64,000 nt of DNA from assembly GCF_003993795.1 (NCBI RefSeq), contig NZ_RWKV01000015.1, positions 186,001-250,000 of the forward strand, given 5' to 3'. Origin of the DNA: Aquabacter cavernae. GTDB taxonomy: Bacteria > Pseudomonadota > Alphaproteobacteria > Rhizobiales > Xanthobacteraceae. This document shows, piece by piece, positions 8,223 through 16,177 of this stretch; positions within the stretch are counted from its first letter, which is position 1; each line of letters begins with the position of its first letter. A model generated the notes under the pieces. The model had not been told where the DNA came from and searched no databases. It worked only from the letters and a program-made list of their open reading frames with translations. The position numbers were made by a program, and so were the translations under genes.

Positions 8223-9527
8223 TCACGCCGCGGCGGCGGGGGCCAGGGAAACGGCCGCCTCGATGGACTGCTCCAGAATGGAGAGCCCCTCGGACAAGGT
8301 CTCGTCGGAGATGGTGAGCGGCGTGAGGATGCGGATCACGTTGGCCCGCGTCCCGCAGGTCAGCAGGATCAGGCCGCGCTTCTCCGCCTCTTCCACGATC
8401 TTGTTGGTGAGCGCCGGGGCGGCCGTGTTGCGCGCCCGGTCCTCCAGCAGCTCGAACGCCACCATGGCGCCGAGCCCGCGCACGTCGCCGATGCATTCCA
8501 TGCCCTGGCGGTTCGCCAAGCCGTTGAGCAGGTCCGTGATGCGCGAACCGATGGCGAGGGCGCGTTCGCACAGGCCCTCCTCGGCGATCACATCCAGCAC
8601 CGCATGGGCGGCGGCCACCGCGATGGGGTTGCCCGCATAGGTGCCGCCGAGGCCGCCCGGATGGGCCGCCGACATGATCTCCTTGCGCCCCACCACCGCG
8701 GAGAGCGGGAAGCCGCCCGCAAGCCCCTTGGCCAGCGTGATGATGTCCGCCTGGATGCCCGCATGCTCGATGCAGAACATCTTGCCGGTGCGGCCCATGC
8801 CGGCCTGGATCTCGTCGGCGATGAAGAGGATGCCGTGCCGGGTGGCAAGCTCGCGCAGGCGCACCAGGAAGTCCACGGGCGCCACATTGAAGCCTCCCTC
8901 GCCCTGGATGGGCTCGACGATGAAGGCGGCGATGCGCTCGGGCTCAACATCCGAGGCGAACAGGCGCTCGATGGCCGCGATGGCGTCGTCCGTGGAGACG
9001 CCCATGAGCGCGCTCGGGAAGGGCACATGATAGATCTCGGCCGGGAACGGGCCGAAATTGCGCTTGTAGGGCGCCACCTTGCCGGTGAGCGACATGCCCA
9101 GCAGGGTGCGGCCGTGGAACGCGCCGGAGAAGGCCACCACGCCCGCCCGCTTGGTATAGGCGCGCGCGATCTTCACCGCATTCTCCACCGCCTCGGCGCC
9201 GGTGGTGACGAGGATGGACTGGTTCTCCCCGCCCGTGGGCGCCATGGCGTTCAGCCGCTCGGCGAGCGCGATATAGCCCTCGAAGGGCGACACGTTGAAA
9301 CAGGTGTGGGTGAAGGCGTCGGCCTGCGCGCGCACGGCCTCCATCACCTTGGGATGGCGATGGCCGGTATTCAGCACGGCGATGCCGGCGGCGAAATCGA
9401 TGTAGCGCTTGCCGTCCACGTCCCACAGCTCGGAATTTTCCGCGCGCGCCGCATAGATGCCCTTGGTGGCGACGCCATGGGCCACCGCCGTGGCCTGGCG
9501 GGTCTTGAGTTCGGACGTGGTCGTCAT
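8223..9527 (-). CDS. gabT: Class III PLP aminotransferase, 4-aminobutyrate transaminase type
   Basis: Transfers the omega-amino group of GABA or a similar omega-amino acid to 2-oxoglutarate. The 434-residue length fits GabT. Class III features seen are TTGAEAVENAVKIAR, SGAFHGRT, EPIQGEGGF, the PLP-phenol Asp D238 in LFIADEIQAGMGRTG, and Schiff-base lysine K267 in ITLAKGLAGGFPLSAV. The product starts MTTTSELKTRQ, with a weak AAGGG ribosome site. It stands alone, convergent with the CocE/NonD hydrolase and divergent from a small coiled-coil gene. It may take an amine released by the neighbouring hydrolases, but could equally be an ordinary GabT. Confidence 0.88.
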   Translation of the reverse strand: MTTTSELKTRQATAVAHGVATKGIYAARAENSELWDVDGKRYIDFAAGIAVLNTGHRHPKVMEAVRAQADAFTHTCFNVSPFEGYIALAERLNAMAPTGGENQSILVTTGAEAVENAVKIARAYTKRAGVVAFSGAFHGRTLLGMSLTGKVAPYKRNFGPFPAEIYHVPFPSALMGVSTDDAIAAIERLFASDVEPERIAAFIVEPIQGEGGFNVAPVDFLVRLRELATRHGILFIADEIQAGMGRTGKMFCIEHAGIQADIITLAKGLAGGFPLSAVVGRKEIMSAAHPGGLGGTYAGNPIAVAAAHAVLDVIAEEGLCERALAIGSRITDLLNGLANRQGMECIGDVRGLGAMVAFELLEDRARNTAAPALTNKIVEEAEKRGLILLTCGTRANVIRILTPLTISDETLSEGLSILEQSIEAAVSLAPAAAA

Positions 9528-9671
9528 TGGGAAACACCCTTTTCGAGAAGGTCGGCGGGATGATCTGCCGCCAATCTGGCGGTTTCAAGCGTCATGAGCC
9601 GGTTATGGTCAGCCCCGCACAAGCGGCGCGGTTAACCCTGGGACATTGCATCCGGACGGTGAGGATTGCCC

Positions 9672-10031
9672 ATGGTCGTCGTTGCGGACAAGATTCTCAG
9701 GATCGTCGGCCCCACGGGGAAGCCCGCGACCACCGCCGCGCTCAACAAGCTGGTCCTTCGGGAGAACCAGTTGGAGGCGCAGCTTGCGGAGGTGAAGAGC
9801 GCGCGGGGAACCGACGAGGCGGCGCAGCAGCAGGAAATCCGCAAGCTGGAAGAGGCGCTGAAAGAGGTCCGCAAGACCATGGAGTCCCTGAAGGCCCAGC
9901 TTGAGGAATTGAGGGCCCAGGAGGAGAAGGAGGGCAATGTCCGCTCCGCCGCGCGCGAGGCCCTGAGCAAGGCGGGCAATCCCTATGCTCCGCTCTTCAA
10001 GGCAGACCTGACCTCGCTCAGCAAGGATTAG
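9672..10031 (+). CDS. Small coiled-coil protein of unknown function
   Basis: A 119-residue, soluble, highly charged protein. Residues about 25-85 form a near-continuous Leu/Glu/Lys/Arg coiled coil (LRENQLEAQLAEVK ... LKAQLEELRAQEEK), followed by a short tail ending LTSLSKD. There is no signal peptide, membrane segment or catalytic motif. The ATG at 9672 follows a GTGAGG ribosome site; an in-frame TTG at 9666 would add two residues. Amino-acid use is protein-like rather than shadow-like, so I accept the gene without assigning a function. It is divergent from the aminotransferase and ends at a hairpin shared with the oxidoreductase gene. Confidence 0.65.
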   Translation: MVVVADKILRIVGPTGKPATTAALNKLVLRENQLEAQLAEVKSARGTDEAAQQQEIRKLEEALKEVRKTMESLKAQLEELRAQEEKEGNVRSAAREALSKAGNPYAPLFKADLTSLSKD

Positions 10032-10046
10032 CCCCCCACGCCCAAA

Positions 10047-10074
10047 CCGGGCAGCGCCCCAAGGGCCTGCCCGG
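10047..10074. terminator. Hairpin between convergent genes, probable bidirectional terminator
   Basis: CCGGGCAG (10047-10054) pairs with CTGCCCGG (10067-10074), and inner GCCC/GGGC extends the stem. It separates the coiled-coil gene from the oxidoreductase. There is no clear T-tract. Confidence 0.6.
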
Positions 10075-10101
10075 ACGGGAATGGGGGCCGCGCCCACCGG
10101 C

Positions 10102-11253
10102 TCAGAGCGCGAGCCGGGGCAGGTCCACCCAGCTTCGCTCCCGGTTGCTGCGGTAGCAGGCATCCACCAGTTGGAGCCCCTTGGCGCCCTCGATGAGGGG
10201 CGAGGGAAAGGGCGTGCCCTCCGCCACATGGCGCAGGAACAGTTCCCAGCCGCAGCGATAGCTGTTCTTGAAGGGATCCACGTCCGGCACTTCCTGCCAG
10301 TCGGCGGCGAAATCCCGGTCGATGCGCTGCTGGACGTTCCAGAGCGGCTTGGGCGTCGCCACGTCCGGCTGGATGAAGCAGCGGTGCAGGGTCGCCACCG
10401 CCGAGCCCTTGGTGCCGTCCACCTTCAGTGTCAGCATGTCGTCCGCCCGCACCCGCGTCGCCCAGGAGGAGGTGACCTGCGCCAGCGCGCCGCCTTCCAG
10501 CTCGAAGGTGGCGGCCACCTCGTCCTCCACATCCACCTCATAAGGCCGCCCGGCCTCGTCACGGCGGTGCGGGGTGACGGTGGAATGGCGGCAGGTGACG
10601 GCGGTGATGGGGGCCACGAGGCCGTCGATCATGTAGCGCCAGTGGGGAAACATATCGAGGATCAGGCCGCCGCCCTCGGCCTTCCTGTAGTTCCAGGACG
10701 AGCGCTGTGCGGGATGCATCTCGCCGTCGAAGATCCACCAGCCGAAATCCAGCTTCACCGACAGGACCCGGCCGAAATAGCCCGCCTGCTTCAGCTTCTT
10801 CAGCTTGGCGAAACCCGGCAGGAACACCTTGTCCTGCACCACGCCGTTCTTCACCCCGGCCGCCTCAGCTGCCCGTGCCAGCGCCAGGGCGTCCTCCAGC
10901 GTGTCGGCGACGGGCTTCTCCAGATAGACATGCTTGCCCGCCGCGATCGCTTCCAAAGCGCGCGGCACGCGCCCGGCGGTGGCCGCGACGTCGAAATAGA
11001 TGGCGACCGTCGGATCGGCCAGCATCGCCGCCGTGTCGGTGGACCAGTCGGCGACGCCGTGCGCCTTCGCCAGCGCCTCCACCTTCTCGGCATTGCGGCC
11101 GAGCAGGATGGGCTCCGGCATCAGCCGGTCGCCGGTCGCCAGCGCAACCCCGCCTTCCCTGCGGATGGCGAGGATGGAATTGATGAGATGCTGGTTCTGC
11201 CCGAGGCGTCCGGTGACGCCGTTCATGGCGATGCGGATGGGATGTACGGCCAT
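10102..11253 (-). CDS. Gfo/Idh/MocA-family NAD(P)-dependent oxidoreductase
   Basis: Family members oxidise or reduce sugars, inositols and related hydroxy/keto compounds. The 383-residue product has an N-terminal Rossmann-like region (IRIAMNGVTGRLG, a variant of the usual glycine loop), the conserved YLEKPVADT block with its lysine (around residues 110-118), and the C-terminal sheet domain with GGGLILDMFPHWRYM, corresponding to the conserved GG...D..H motif. It starts 5 bases after the stop of the deacetylase-like gene, so the two are co-transcribed with the C45 gene upstream (order C45 - deacetylase - oxidoreductase). The substrate is unknown. Confidence 0.85.
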   Translation of the reverse strand: MAVHPIRIAMNGVTGRLGQNQHLINSILAIRREGGVALATGDRLMPEPILLGRNAEKVEALAKAHGVADWSTDTAAMLADPTVAIYFDVAATAGRVPRALEAIAAGKHVYLEKPVADTLEDALALARAAEAAGVKNGVVQDKVFLPGFAKLKKLKQAGYFGRVLSVKLDFGWWIFDGEMHPAQRSSWNYRKAEGGGLILDMFPHWRYMIDGLVAPITAVTCRHSTVTPHRRDEAGRPYEVDVEDEVAATFELEGGALAQVTSSWATRVRADDMLTLKVDGTKGSAVATLHRCFIQPDVATPKPLWNVQQRIDRDFAADWQEVPDVDPFKNSYRCGWELFLRHVAEGTPFPSPLIEGAKGLQLVDACYRSNRERSWVDLPRLAL

Positions 11254-11258
11254 GTCCG

Positions 11259-12155
11259 TCAGCCCTTCGCGCCGAGGGTGGCTTCGGCCGCCACATAAGC
11301 CTCAGCCACCTCCGCGCCGGTGGCGAACCACACGCCGGGGAAGCGCCGGACTTCCTGGATGAACTTGCGCAGCAACGCGATGCGCGAGGGGCGCCCGGTA
11401 ATCTGCGGATGCATCACCACATCCACGAGGCCGCCCCAGCGATAGATTTCGTGGAACTCCTCAAGCCAGACTTCGAGGATATGGCTGTTGGTCATGATGG
11501 GGCGCGGGCTGCGCACGGAGAACAGGGCCTGGGGCGCATCGTCCAGCGACCAGTGCCAGGGAATTTCCACCACGCCGGGCCGCCCGTCCGCCAGTTCGTG
11601 ACGATAGGGCACGATGCCGTCCATGAGGGTGGAATCGTAGAGGAAGCCCTTTTCCGTCAGCAGGCGGATCATGTTGGGGCTGGATTCCCCTGCAGGCGAG
11701 CGGAAGCCCTTCGGCTTCACCCCGACGATGCGCTTCATGGCGTCGAGGCCCTTGTCCATGGCCTCTTCTTCCAGGTCCGGGAATTCGGGGTCGATCCATT
11801 CGTGCAGATAGCCGTGATGGCCCAGCTCATGGCCATCAGCCAGGATGCGCTCCACCGCCTGCGGATAGCGCTCGATGGTCCAGCCGGGCGTGAAGAAGGT
11901 GGCGGGCGTGCCTTCCTCCTTCATGAGGTCCAGCACCTTGTGGACGCCCACCCGGCCCCCATAGACACCCTGGCTCAGCACGCCGGGGCGGCGGGCATTG
12001 TCGGGGTCACGGGAGAACCACAGGGTCTCCGCATCGAAGTCGAAGGTGAGCATCACCGCGCAGCGCGCGCCGTTCGGCCAGGGGAACGGCTCGTCCATGC
12101 GGGAGAAGGGCCGCTCCGTGATGGGAGACGGGGGCACAGGGATCGCCGGATGCAT
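11259..12155 (-). CDS. NodB-fold polysaccharide deacetylase / cyclic-imidase-like hydrolase
   Basis: The 298-residue product carries the NodB metal-hydrolase fold: motif 1 TFDFDAETLW, motif 2 GHELGHHGYLHEW (metal-binding His residues) and motif 3 RSPAGESSPNM. The layout resembles Helicobacter PgdA and the allantoinase/cyclic-imidase relatives (PuuE type) more than secreted chitin deacetylases. There is no signal peptide, so a small-molecule amide or imide substrate is plausible. I chose the ATG at 12155 over 12161 because the GGGGAGGA ribosome site is correctly spaced only for the former. It begins just after the C45 stop codon (12158). Confidence 0.8.
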   Translation of the reverse strand: MHPAIPVPPSPITERPFSRMDEPFPWPNGARCAVMLTFDFDAETLWFSRDPDNARRPGVLSQGVYGGRVGVHKVLDLMKEEGTPATFFTPGWTIERYPQAVERILADGHELGHHGYLHEWIDPEFPDLEEEAMDKGLDAMKRIVGVKPKGFRSPAGESSPNMIRLLTEKGFLYDSTLMDGIVPYRHELADGRPGVVEIPWHWSLDDAPQALFSVRSPRPIMTNSHILEVWLEEFHEIYRWGGLVDVVMHPQITGRPSRIALLRKFIQEVRRFPGVWFATGAEVAEAYVAAEATLGAKG

Positions 12156-12157
12156 GG

Positions 12158-13288
12158 TCATTCCTCCCCATCGATGGTGAACGGCACATAGGGGTAGGTG
12201 CAGGGCGGACCGTTCGCCACATGCATCACCCGGGCATTGAGGTCGATGAGCACCGCGCCCGTGGTCATGGTGCGCTTGGCTTCCGGCTGGGTTTCGTCGG
12301 CGTGGCGGCAGATGGCGTTGGGATGGCCGAAATGATCCTGCGTGACCCGCCGCATGTCGTCGAACGTGATCCCGCCCTTCGTCCCCCGAAGCAGGCGGCG
12401 GATGCGCGACGCCCGGTAAAGCGTGTTGGGCGCGATCTTCTCCATCTGGGATTCGCCATGGCCCGTTCCCGCGAAATGGTTGGAATGGGTGACGATGCCG
12501 TCCTCCGGATGGAGATAGGTGAGGTGGTTCGGCGAGGTCTCGATATCGATGATCTCGCCGTCCGCATGGCCGATGACGAAATTGGCCGAACAGGTGCGGC
12601 GGGTGTCCACCACGGGGCGCAAGGCATTGTCGAACCGCCCGGCATCCAGCACCTCGCGGCAGCGGACATGGAACGGCTTCTCGTAGGGGTTCACGCCGTC
12701 ATTGGAGGAGGCGAGGCCGTTCTCCACGAGGCCGATGCCCTCCTCGTTCACACCCATCTTGCCACCCACGATGCCGGCTTCCGTGAAGCACACGAAGCTC
12801 GGCCCGTTGCGGCGGCGCACCCGCAGCACGAGGTTGCGGTCATGCACCCCCGCCAGCCAGTCCCAGTTCTGGCCGAGCCAAGTGTGGCCGTCGGCGGTTG
12901 CTTCCGGCAGCAGGCCGAACGTGGTGCAGCCGTCCGGCCCCACGGTCAGCAATTCCTTGCGCAGCGCCTCGTTGCGCGCCGCATCCTGGCCGAACAGGGT
13001 GAAAGCCAGTTCGTAGCGGGCATTGAGCACGGCAATGGCCGGTTCGCCGTGGCGCGAGCCTTCGGCGATGCCGCGCATCTCCTCGGCATAGTCCTCGTTC
13101 TGCCGCCGGATGGAGGCATACCAGCGATTGCCCTCCAGGAAGGCGGTGTCGCGGTCGAGGCCCGACGCCTCGAAGCGCCTCAGATAGGTTTCCAGATTGG
13201 AAGCGATGTCGTCGGCGAAGCGCGCGCCATGCAGGCGCCCGCGCTCGCGCGGATCATCGCCGACCGTCAAAGAAGGTACGGCGCGCAT
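12158..13288 (-). CDS. C45-family autoproteolytic acyltransferase/hydrolase (isopenicillin N acyltransferase-like)
   Basis: N-terminal-nucleophile enzyme of the penicillin acyl-transferase family, which activates itself by cleaving before a Cys and then hydrolyses or exchanges acyl-amide bonds. In this 376-residue protein the site is VGPDG/CTTFG with Cys121 as predicted nucleophile, followed by the family block GQNWDW. The subunit after cleavage would be about 256 residues. The ATG at 13288 is preferred; a GTG one codon upstream is possible. It begins a three-gene unit with the deacetylase-like and oxidoreductase genes. The 150 bases upstream contain a tandem hairpin repeat. The true substrate is not predictable; penicillin itself is only the best-known case. 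Confidence 0.83.
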   Translation of the reverse strand: MRAVPSLTVGDDPRERGRLHGARFADDIASNLETYLRRFEASGLDRDTAFLEGNRWYASIRRQNEDYAEEMRGIAEGSRHGEPAIAVLNARYELAFTLFGQDAARNEALRKELLTVGPDGCTTFGLLPEATADGHTWLGQNWDWLAGVHDRNLVLRVRRRNGPSFVCFTEAGIVGGKMGVNEEGIGLVENGLASSNDGVNPYEKPFHVRCREVLDAGRFDNALRPVVDTRRTCSANFVIGHADGEIIDIETSPNHLTYLHPEDGIVTHSNHFAGTGHGESQMEKIAPNTLYRASRIRRLLRGTKGGITFDDMRRVTQDHFGHPNAICRHADETQPEAKRTMTTGAVLIDLNARVMHVANGPPCTYPYVPFTIDGEE

Positions 13289-13320
13289 CACGTCTATGCC
13301 TTTCCCAGTTCGCGGGATGC

Positions 13321-13440
13321 CAGAGCGCGATCCGATCAGGTTGAACCAACCCGGTCGGTGGATCGCCCTCTGAACGGTCTAAAGGTTTGTTTTTACGCAT
13401 TTTCTTCACGCGAACCGGACTCCACTTCGCTTGAAAATGC
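13321..13440. repeat. Tandem-hairpin intergenic repeat, copy 1
   Basis: Hairpin 1 pairs CAGAG and GCGATCC (13321-13333) with GGATCGC and CTCTG (to 13372) around an inner GGTTG/CCAAC. A T-rich linker follows. Hairpin 2 pairs GCATTTTC (13397-13404) with GAAAATGC (13433-13440) and GCGAA (13410-13414) with TTCGC (13426-13430). A second copy at 57987-58084 keeps the pairing with different bases. Elements of this type are scattered in Rhizobiales genomes; function unknown. Confidence 0.75.
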
Positions 13441-13441
13441 T

Positions 13442-14263
13442 CTAATGCATGACTTCGTAGAGCTCACGATTGAGCTCCAGCACCAGCTTGGAGAAGCCCT
13501 CGGTCAGCCGCGTCTCCGGGGTGCGGGGGCGCGGCAGGTCGATGTCGATCACCCGGTGGATGCGGCCCGGCCGCGGGCTCATGAGCACCACGCGGTCGGA
13601 GAGCAGCACCGCCTCGCTGAGGCTGTGGGTCACGAACAGCACGGTCTTCCGGTATTGCTGCCACACCCGCATCAGCTCGAAGGCCATGCGGTCGCGGGTG
13701 ATCTCGTCCAGAGCCGCGAACGGCTCGTCCATGAGCAGCACGGCCGGGTCCAGCGCCAGGGCGCGGGCGAGCGCGGCGCGCTGCTGCATGCCGCCGGAGA
13801 GCTGGTGGGGGAACTTCTCCCCGAAGCCGGTGAGGCCCACCACATCCAGCAGGGCATCCACGGACGGCGCCGCGGCGGAAACCGTGCCGCCATGCCCCGC
13901 CACCAGCGACTTCAGCAGGCCGATGTTCCGGCGGATATTCAGCCAGGGCATCAGGTTGGCCTGCTGGAAGACGAGGCCGAGACGGCCCGCCTTGCGCAAT
14001 TGCGCGGGCGACGCGCCGCCGATGGCCACCTGCCCGGCCGTGGGCCGCATCAGGTCGGAGACCACCTTCAGAAGCGTGCTCTTGCCGCAGCCGGACGGCC
14101 CGATGAGCGAGACGAACGCGCCGTCCTGGATGTCCAGATTGATGGATTTCAGCGCGGTGACCGGCTCCGCGCCCCCGGCGCCGTACACCACGGATACGTT
14201 GGAGATGGAGATGCCCGCACCGGCCTTCGCCTGCAGCGCGCCCTTGTCCTCGATGACGGCCAT
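13442..14263 (-). CDS. ABC transporter ATP-binding protein (SsuB/TauB type)
   Basis: Cytoplasmic ATPase of a nitrate/sulfonate/taurine-class importer, 273 residues. Walker A GPSGCGKST (55-63), Q-loop VFQQANLMPW, signature LSGGMQQR, Walker B VLLMDEPFAALD and the switch His in FVTHSLSEA are all intact. The product begins MAVIEDKGALQAK; the ATG at 14263 is 11 bases after the permease stop, so permease and ATPase are co-transcribed. Its probable binding protein is at 5225, linked by the shared operator rather than by position. It ends 150 bases before the C45 gene on the same strand, so read-through into that unit is possible. Confidence 0.92.
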   Translation of the reverse strand: MAVIEDKGALQAKAGAGISISNVSVVYGAGGAEPVTALKSINLDIQDGAFVSLIGPSGCGKSTLLKVVSDLMRPTAGQVAIGGASPAQLRKAGRLGLVFQQANLMPWLNIRRNIGLLKSLVAGHGGTVSAAAPSVDALLDVVGLTGFGEKFPHQLSGGMQQRAALARALALDPAVLLMDEPFAALDEITRDRMAFELMRVWQQYRKTVLFVTHSLSEAVLLSDRVVLMSPRPGRIHRVIDIDLPRPRTPETRLTEGFSKLVLELNRELYEVMH

Positions 14264-14274
14264 GGGTTCGCTCC

Positions 14275-15114
14275 CTAATCGTGGGTGGTCTGGTCGCCCA
14301 TGGCGTGCCGCTTCCAGGAGAGGCGGCGCTCGATGAGCGACATGAGGCCGAAGAAGGTGGTGCCGATGACCGCGAGCGCGATGATCGCGGCGAACGAGCG
14401 GGCCGTGTTGAAGTTGAAGCTGCCGGACAGGACGAGGTAGCCGAGGCCGTTGGAGGCCGCGAGATACTCGGCCACGATGGCCCCCAGAACCGCGAGGGTG
14501 GTGGCGATGCGCAGCCCCGCGAAGATGTAGGGCATGGCATAGGGCAGACGCAGTTGGAAGAAGATCTGCCGCTCGCTGGCCGCCACCGAGGTGAACACGT
14601 CGCGCAGCCCCCGGTCCACCTCCTTGAACCCGGTCATCGTATTGATGACGATGGGGAAGAAGGCGATGGCCGTGACCACCAGCAGCTTGGAATGGAAGCC
14701 CGCACCGACCCACACCAGGATGAGGGGAGCGATGGCGATCTTCGGCACGCTCTGGAGCGCCACGAAGATGGGCATGACGCACCGCTCCATGAGCGGGAAG
14801 CGGATCATGAGCGCGGAAACCGTCAGGGCGAAGATGACGGCGCAGACATAGCCGGACACCATGCTGGAGATGGTGGCCGCCGCATGCATCCGGATCAGCG
14901 ACCACTCATTGTACATGAGCACGGCGATCTGGGACGGCGCGGGCAGCAGGAAGGGCGGGATCTTGAAGAAGCGGACCGCGAATTCCCAGAGGCCGATGAG
15001 GAAAGCGGTCAGCAGCCACGGGCCGAACCGCTCCACCAGCCCGCGCACGCGCCCGGCGCGGGAGGGGGCGGGAAGCGCGAGGGGGGCGGCCTCCGTACCC
15101 TGGATATCCGTCAT
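14275..15114 (-). CDS. ABC transporter permease (SsuC/TauC type)
   Basis: Inner-membrane channel subunit of 279 residues with about six hydrophobic segments and the BPD_transp_1 EAA-type loop (DVFTSVAASERQIFFQLRLP). The helix and loop pattern around FVALQSVPKIAIAPLILVWVGAG is typical of nitrate/taurine/sulfonate permeases. The frame is open to 15273, but the ATG at 15114 (MTDIQGTEAAPL) gives the normal length. It pairs with the ATPase at 13442. The promoter lies in the divergent gap with the IclR gene, which holds operator copy 2. Confidence 0.92.
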   Translation of the reverse strand: MTDIQGTEAAPLALPAPSRAGRVRGLVERFGPWLLTAFLIGLWEFAVRFFKIPPFLLPAPSQIAVLMYNEWSLIRMHAAATISSMVSGYVCAVIFALTVSALMIRFPLMERCVMPIFVALQSVPKIAIAPLILVWVGAGFHSKLLVVTAIAFFPIVINTMTGFKEVDRGLRDVFTSVAASERQIFFQLRLPYAMPYIFAGLRIATTLAVLGAIVAEYLAASNGLGYLVLSGSFNFNTARSFAAIIALAVIGTTFFGLMSLIERRLSWKRHAMGDQTTHD

Positions 15115-15258
15115 GCGCGCGCCCTCGCCCGGCCAACCGCCGGCCCGGCGGAACCGGGCACGGAACGGGTCATGCGGGAGGCATGCGGGGAGAGAAAGGG
15201 AGGGGCGGGACGCCCGGTTGCAAGGTCGCTTGCCATGGTAATCCCCGTCTGATATTTT

Positions 15259-15291
15259 CGTATTGAAACACAATACGATCGTTTTTATTTT
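15259..15291. promoter_or_regulatory. Palindromic operator, copy 2, in the divergent IclR/transporter promoter
   Basis: CGTATTG (15259-15265), a 5-base spacer, then CAATACG (15271-15277), followed by a 14-base T-rich flank (15278-15291) that is the exact reverse complement of the flank of copy 1. It sits 33 bases before the IclR start and about 145 bases before the permease start, so it can serve both autoregulation and transporter control. Confidence 0.85.
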
Positions 15292-15310
15292 CTATTGAAA
15301 GGAACCTCCC

Positions 15311-16132
15311 TTGAGCGGGTTTGTCAACACCTTGCGCGCGGAAGGGCGGGACGAAACGTCGACCGTCGATCCGCGCCAGTTCGTCAACTCGCTGGGCAAG
15401 GGTATCGCGGTGCTGGAGGCGTTCGCCGCCCATCCCGGCCCCATGAGCCTCCAGGAGATCGGCGACCTCGCGCGGCTGGACAAAAGCACGGTCCAGCGCA
15501 TGGCCTACACGCTCCTGCACCTGGGCTATCTGCGCAAGGGGCTGGACGGGCGCGGCTTCTGCCTGGGGCCGAAGGTGCTGGACCGCTCCTTCGATTTCCT
15601 GCGGAGCTGGCCGCTCATCGAGCGGGCGGTGCCGGTGCTGAACGAGCTTCAACAAACCGCGCACGAGCGGGTTGATCTGTCTATTTTCGACGATCTGACC
15701 ATTTGTTACGCCATTCGCCGCCAGAGCAAGCGGCAGACCTTCTTCGCCACCCTGATCGGCCGGCGGATTCCCACCTTCTGCTCCTCCGGCGGGCGGGCCA
15801 TCATGGCGAAGCTGTCGGACGGCGAGGTGGACAGCATCATCGCCCGCTCCGAGCTGGTGCCCCTGACCCCCAAGACTCTCACGGCGCCGGACGACATCCG
15901 CGCCCAGGTGCAGCGGGCGCGCACGGAGGGCTATTCGCTGGTGCAGGACGAGAGCCTGATCGGCGAGGTGGCCGTAGCCTGCGCCGTGCTCGACCACCGG
16001 GCGCGGCCGGTGGCGGCGGTGCATATTGCCGGGTCGCTCTCGGAATGGAGCCCGGAAAGCTTCGCCAAGCGGTTCGCGCCGCTGGCGGTGGAGGCGGCGA
16101 GCGCCCTCAGCGGGGCCATCGCCCCCTTCTGA
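15311..16132 (+). CDS. IclR-family transcriptional regulator
   Basis: 273 residues. An N-terminal winged helix-turn-helix (about 25-85: NSLGKGIAVLEAFAAH, then LQEIGDLARLDKSTVQRMAYTLLHLGYL) precedes an IclR effector-binding domain (about 95-270) with FCSSGGRAIMAKL. The start is a TTG at 15311 with an AAAGGA ribosome site; no ATG lies upstream of the DNA-binding domain, so the rare start seems real. It is divergent from the permease/ATPase genes and has the palindrome immediately upstream. The same palindrome precedes the binding-protein gene 10 kb away, so this protein is the prime candidate to control both; the effector is unknown. Confidence 0.9.
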   Translation: MSGFVNTLRAEGRDETSTVDPRQFVNSLGKGIAVLEAFAAHPGPMSLQEIGDLARLDKSTVQRMAYTLLHLGYLRKGLDGRGFCLGPKVLDRSFDFLRSWPLIERAVPVLNELQQTAHERVDLSIFDDLTICYAIRRQSKRQTFFATLIGRRIPTFCSSGGRAIMAKLSDGEVDSIIARSELVPLTPKTLTAPDDIRAQVQRARTEGYSLVQDESLIGEVAVACAVLDHRARPVAAVHIAGSLSEWSPESFAKRFAPLAVEAASALSGAIAPF

Positions 16133-16140
16133 TCAGGAGG

Positions 16141-16166
16141 TCCGGTGCTTCCGTGGAAGCACCGGA
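16141..16166. terminator. Bidirectional hairpin between the IclR gene and the second binding protein
   Basis: A perfect 12-base inverted repeat (16141-16152 with 16155-16166) around a central GT, between convergent stop codons. Strong stem, no long T-tract. Confidence 0.7.
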
Positions 16167-16177
16167 ACACACAGGTT

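Noticed and set aside
14635-14655. CGTATTG inside the permease gene, like half of the IclR-type operator
   Set aside because: The second arm CAATACG and the flank are absent; it lies within coding sequence.
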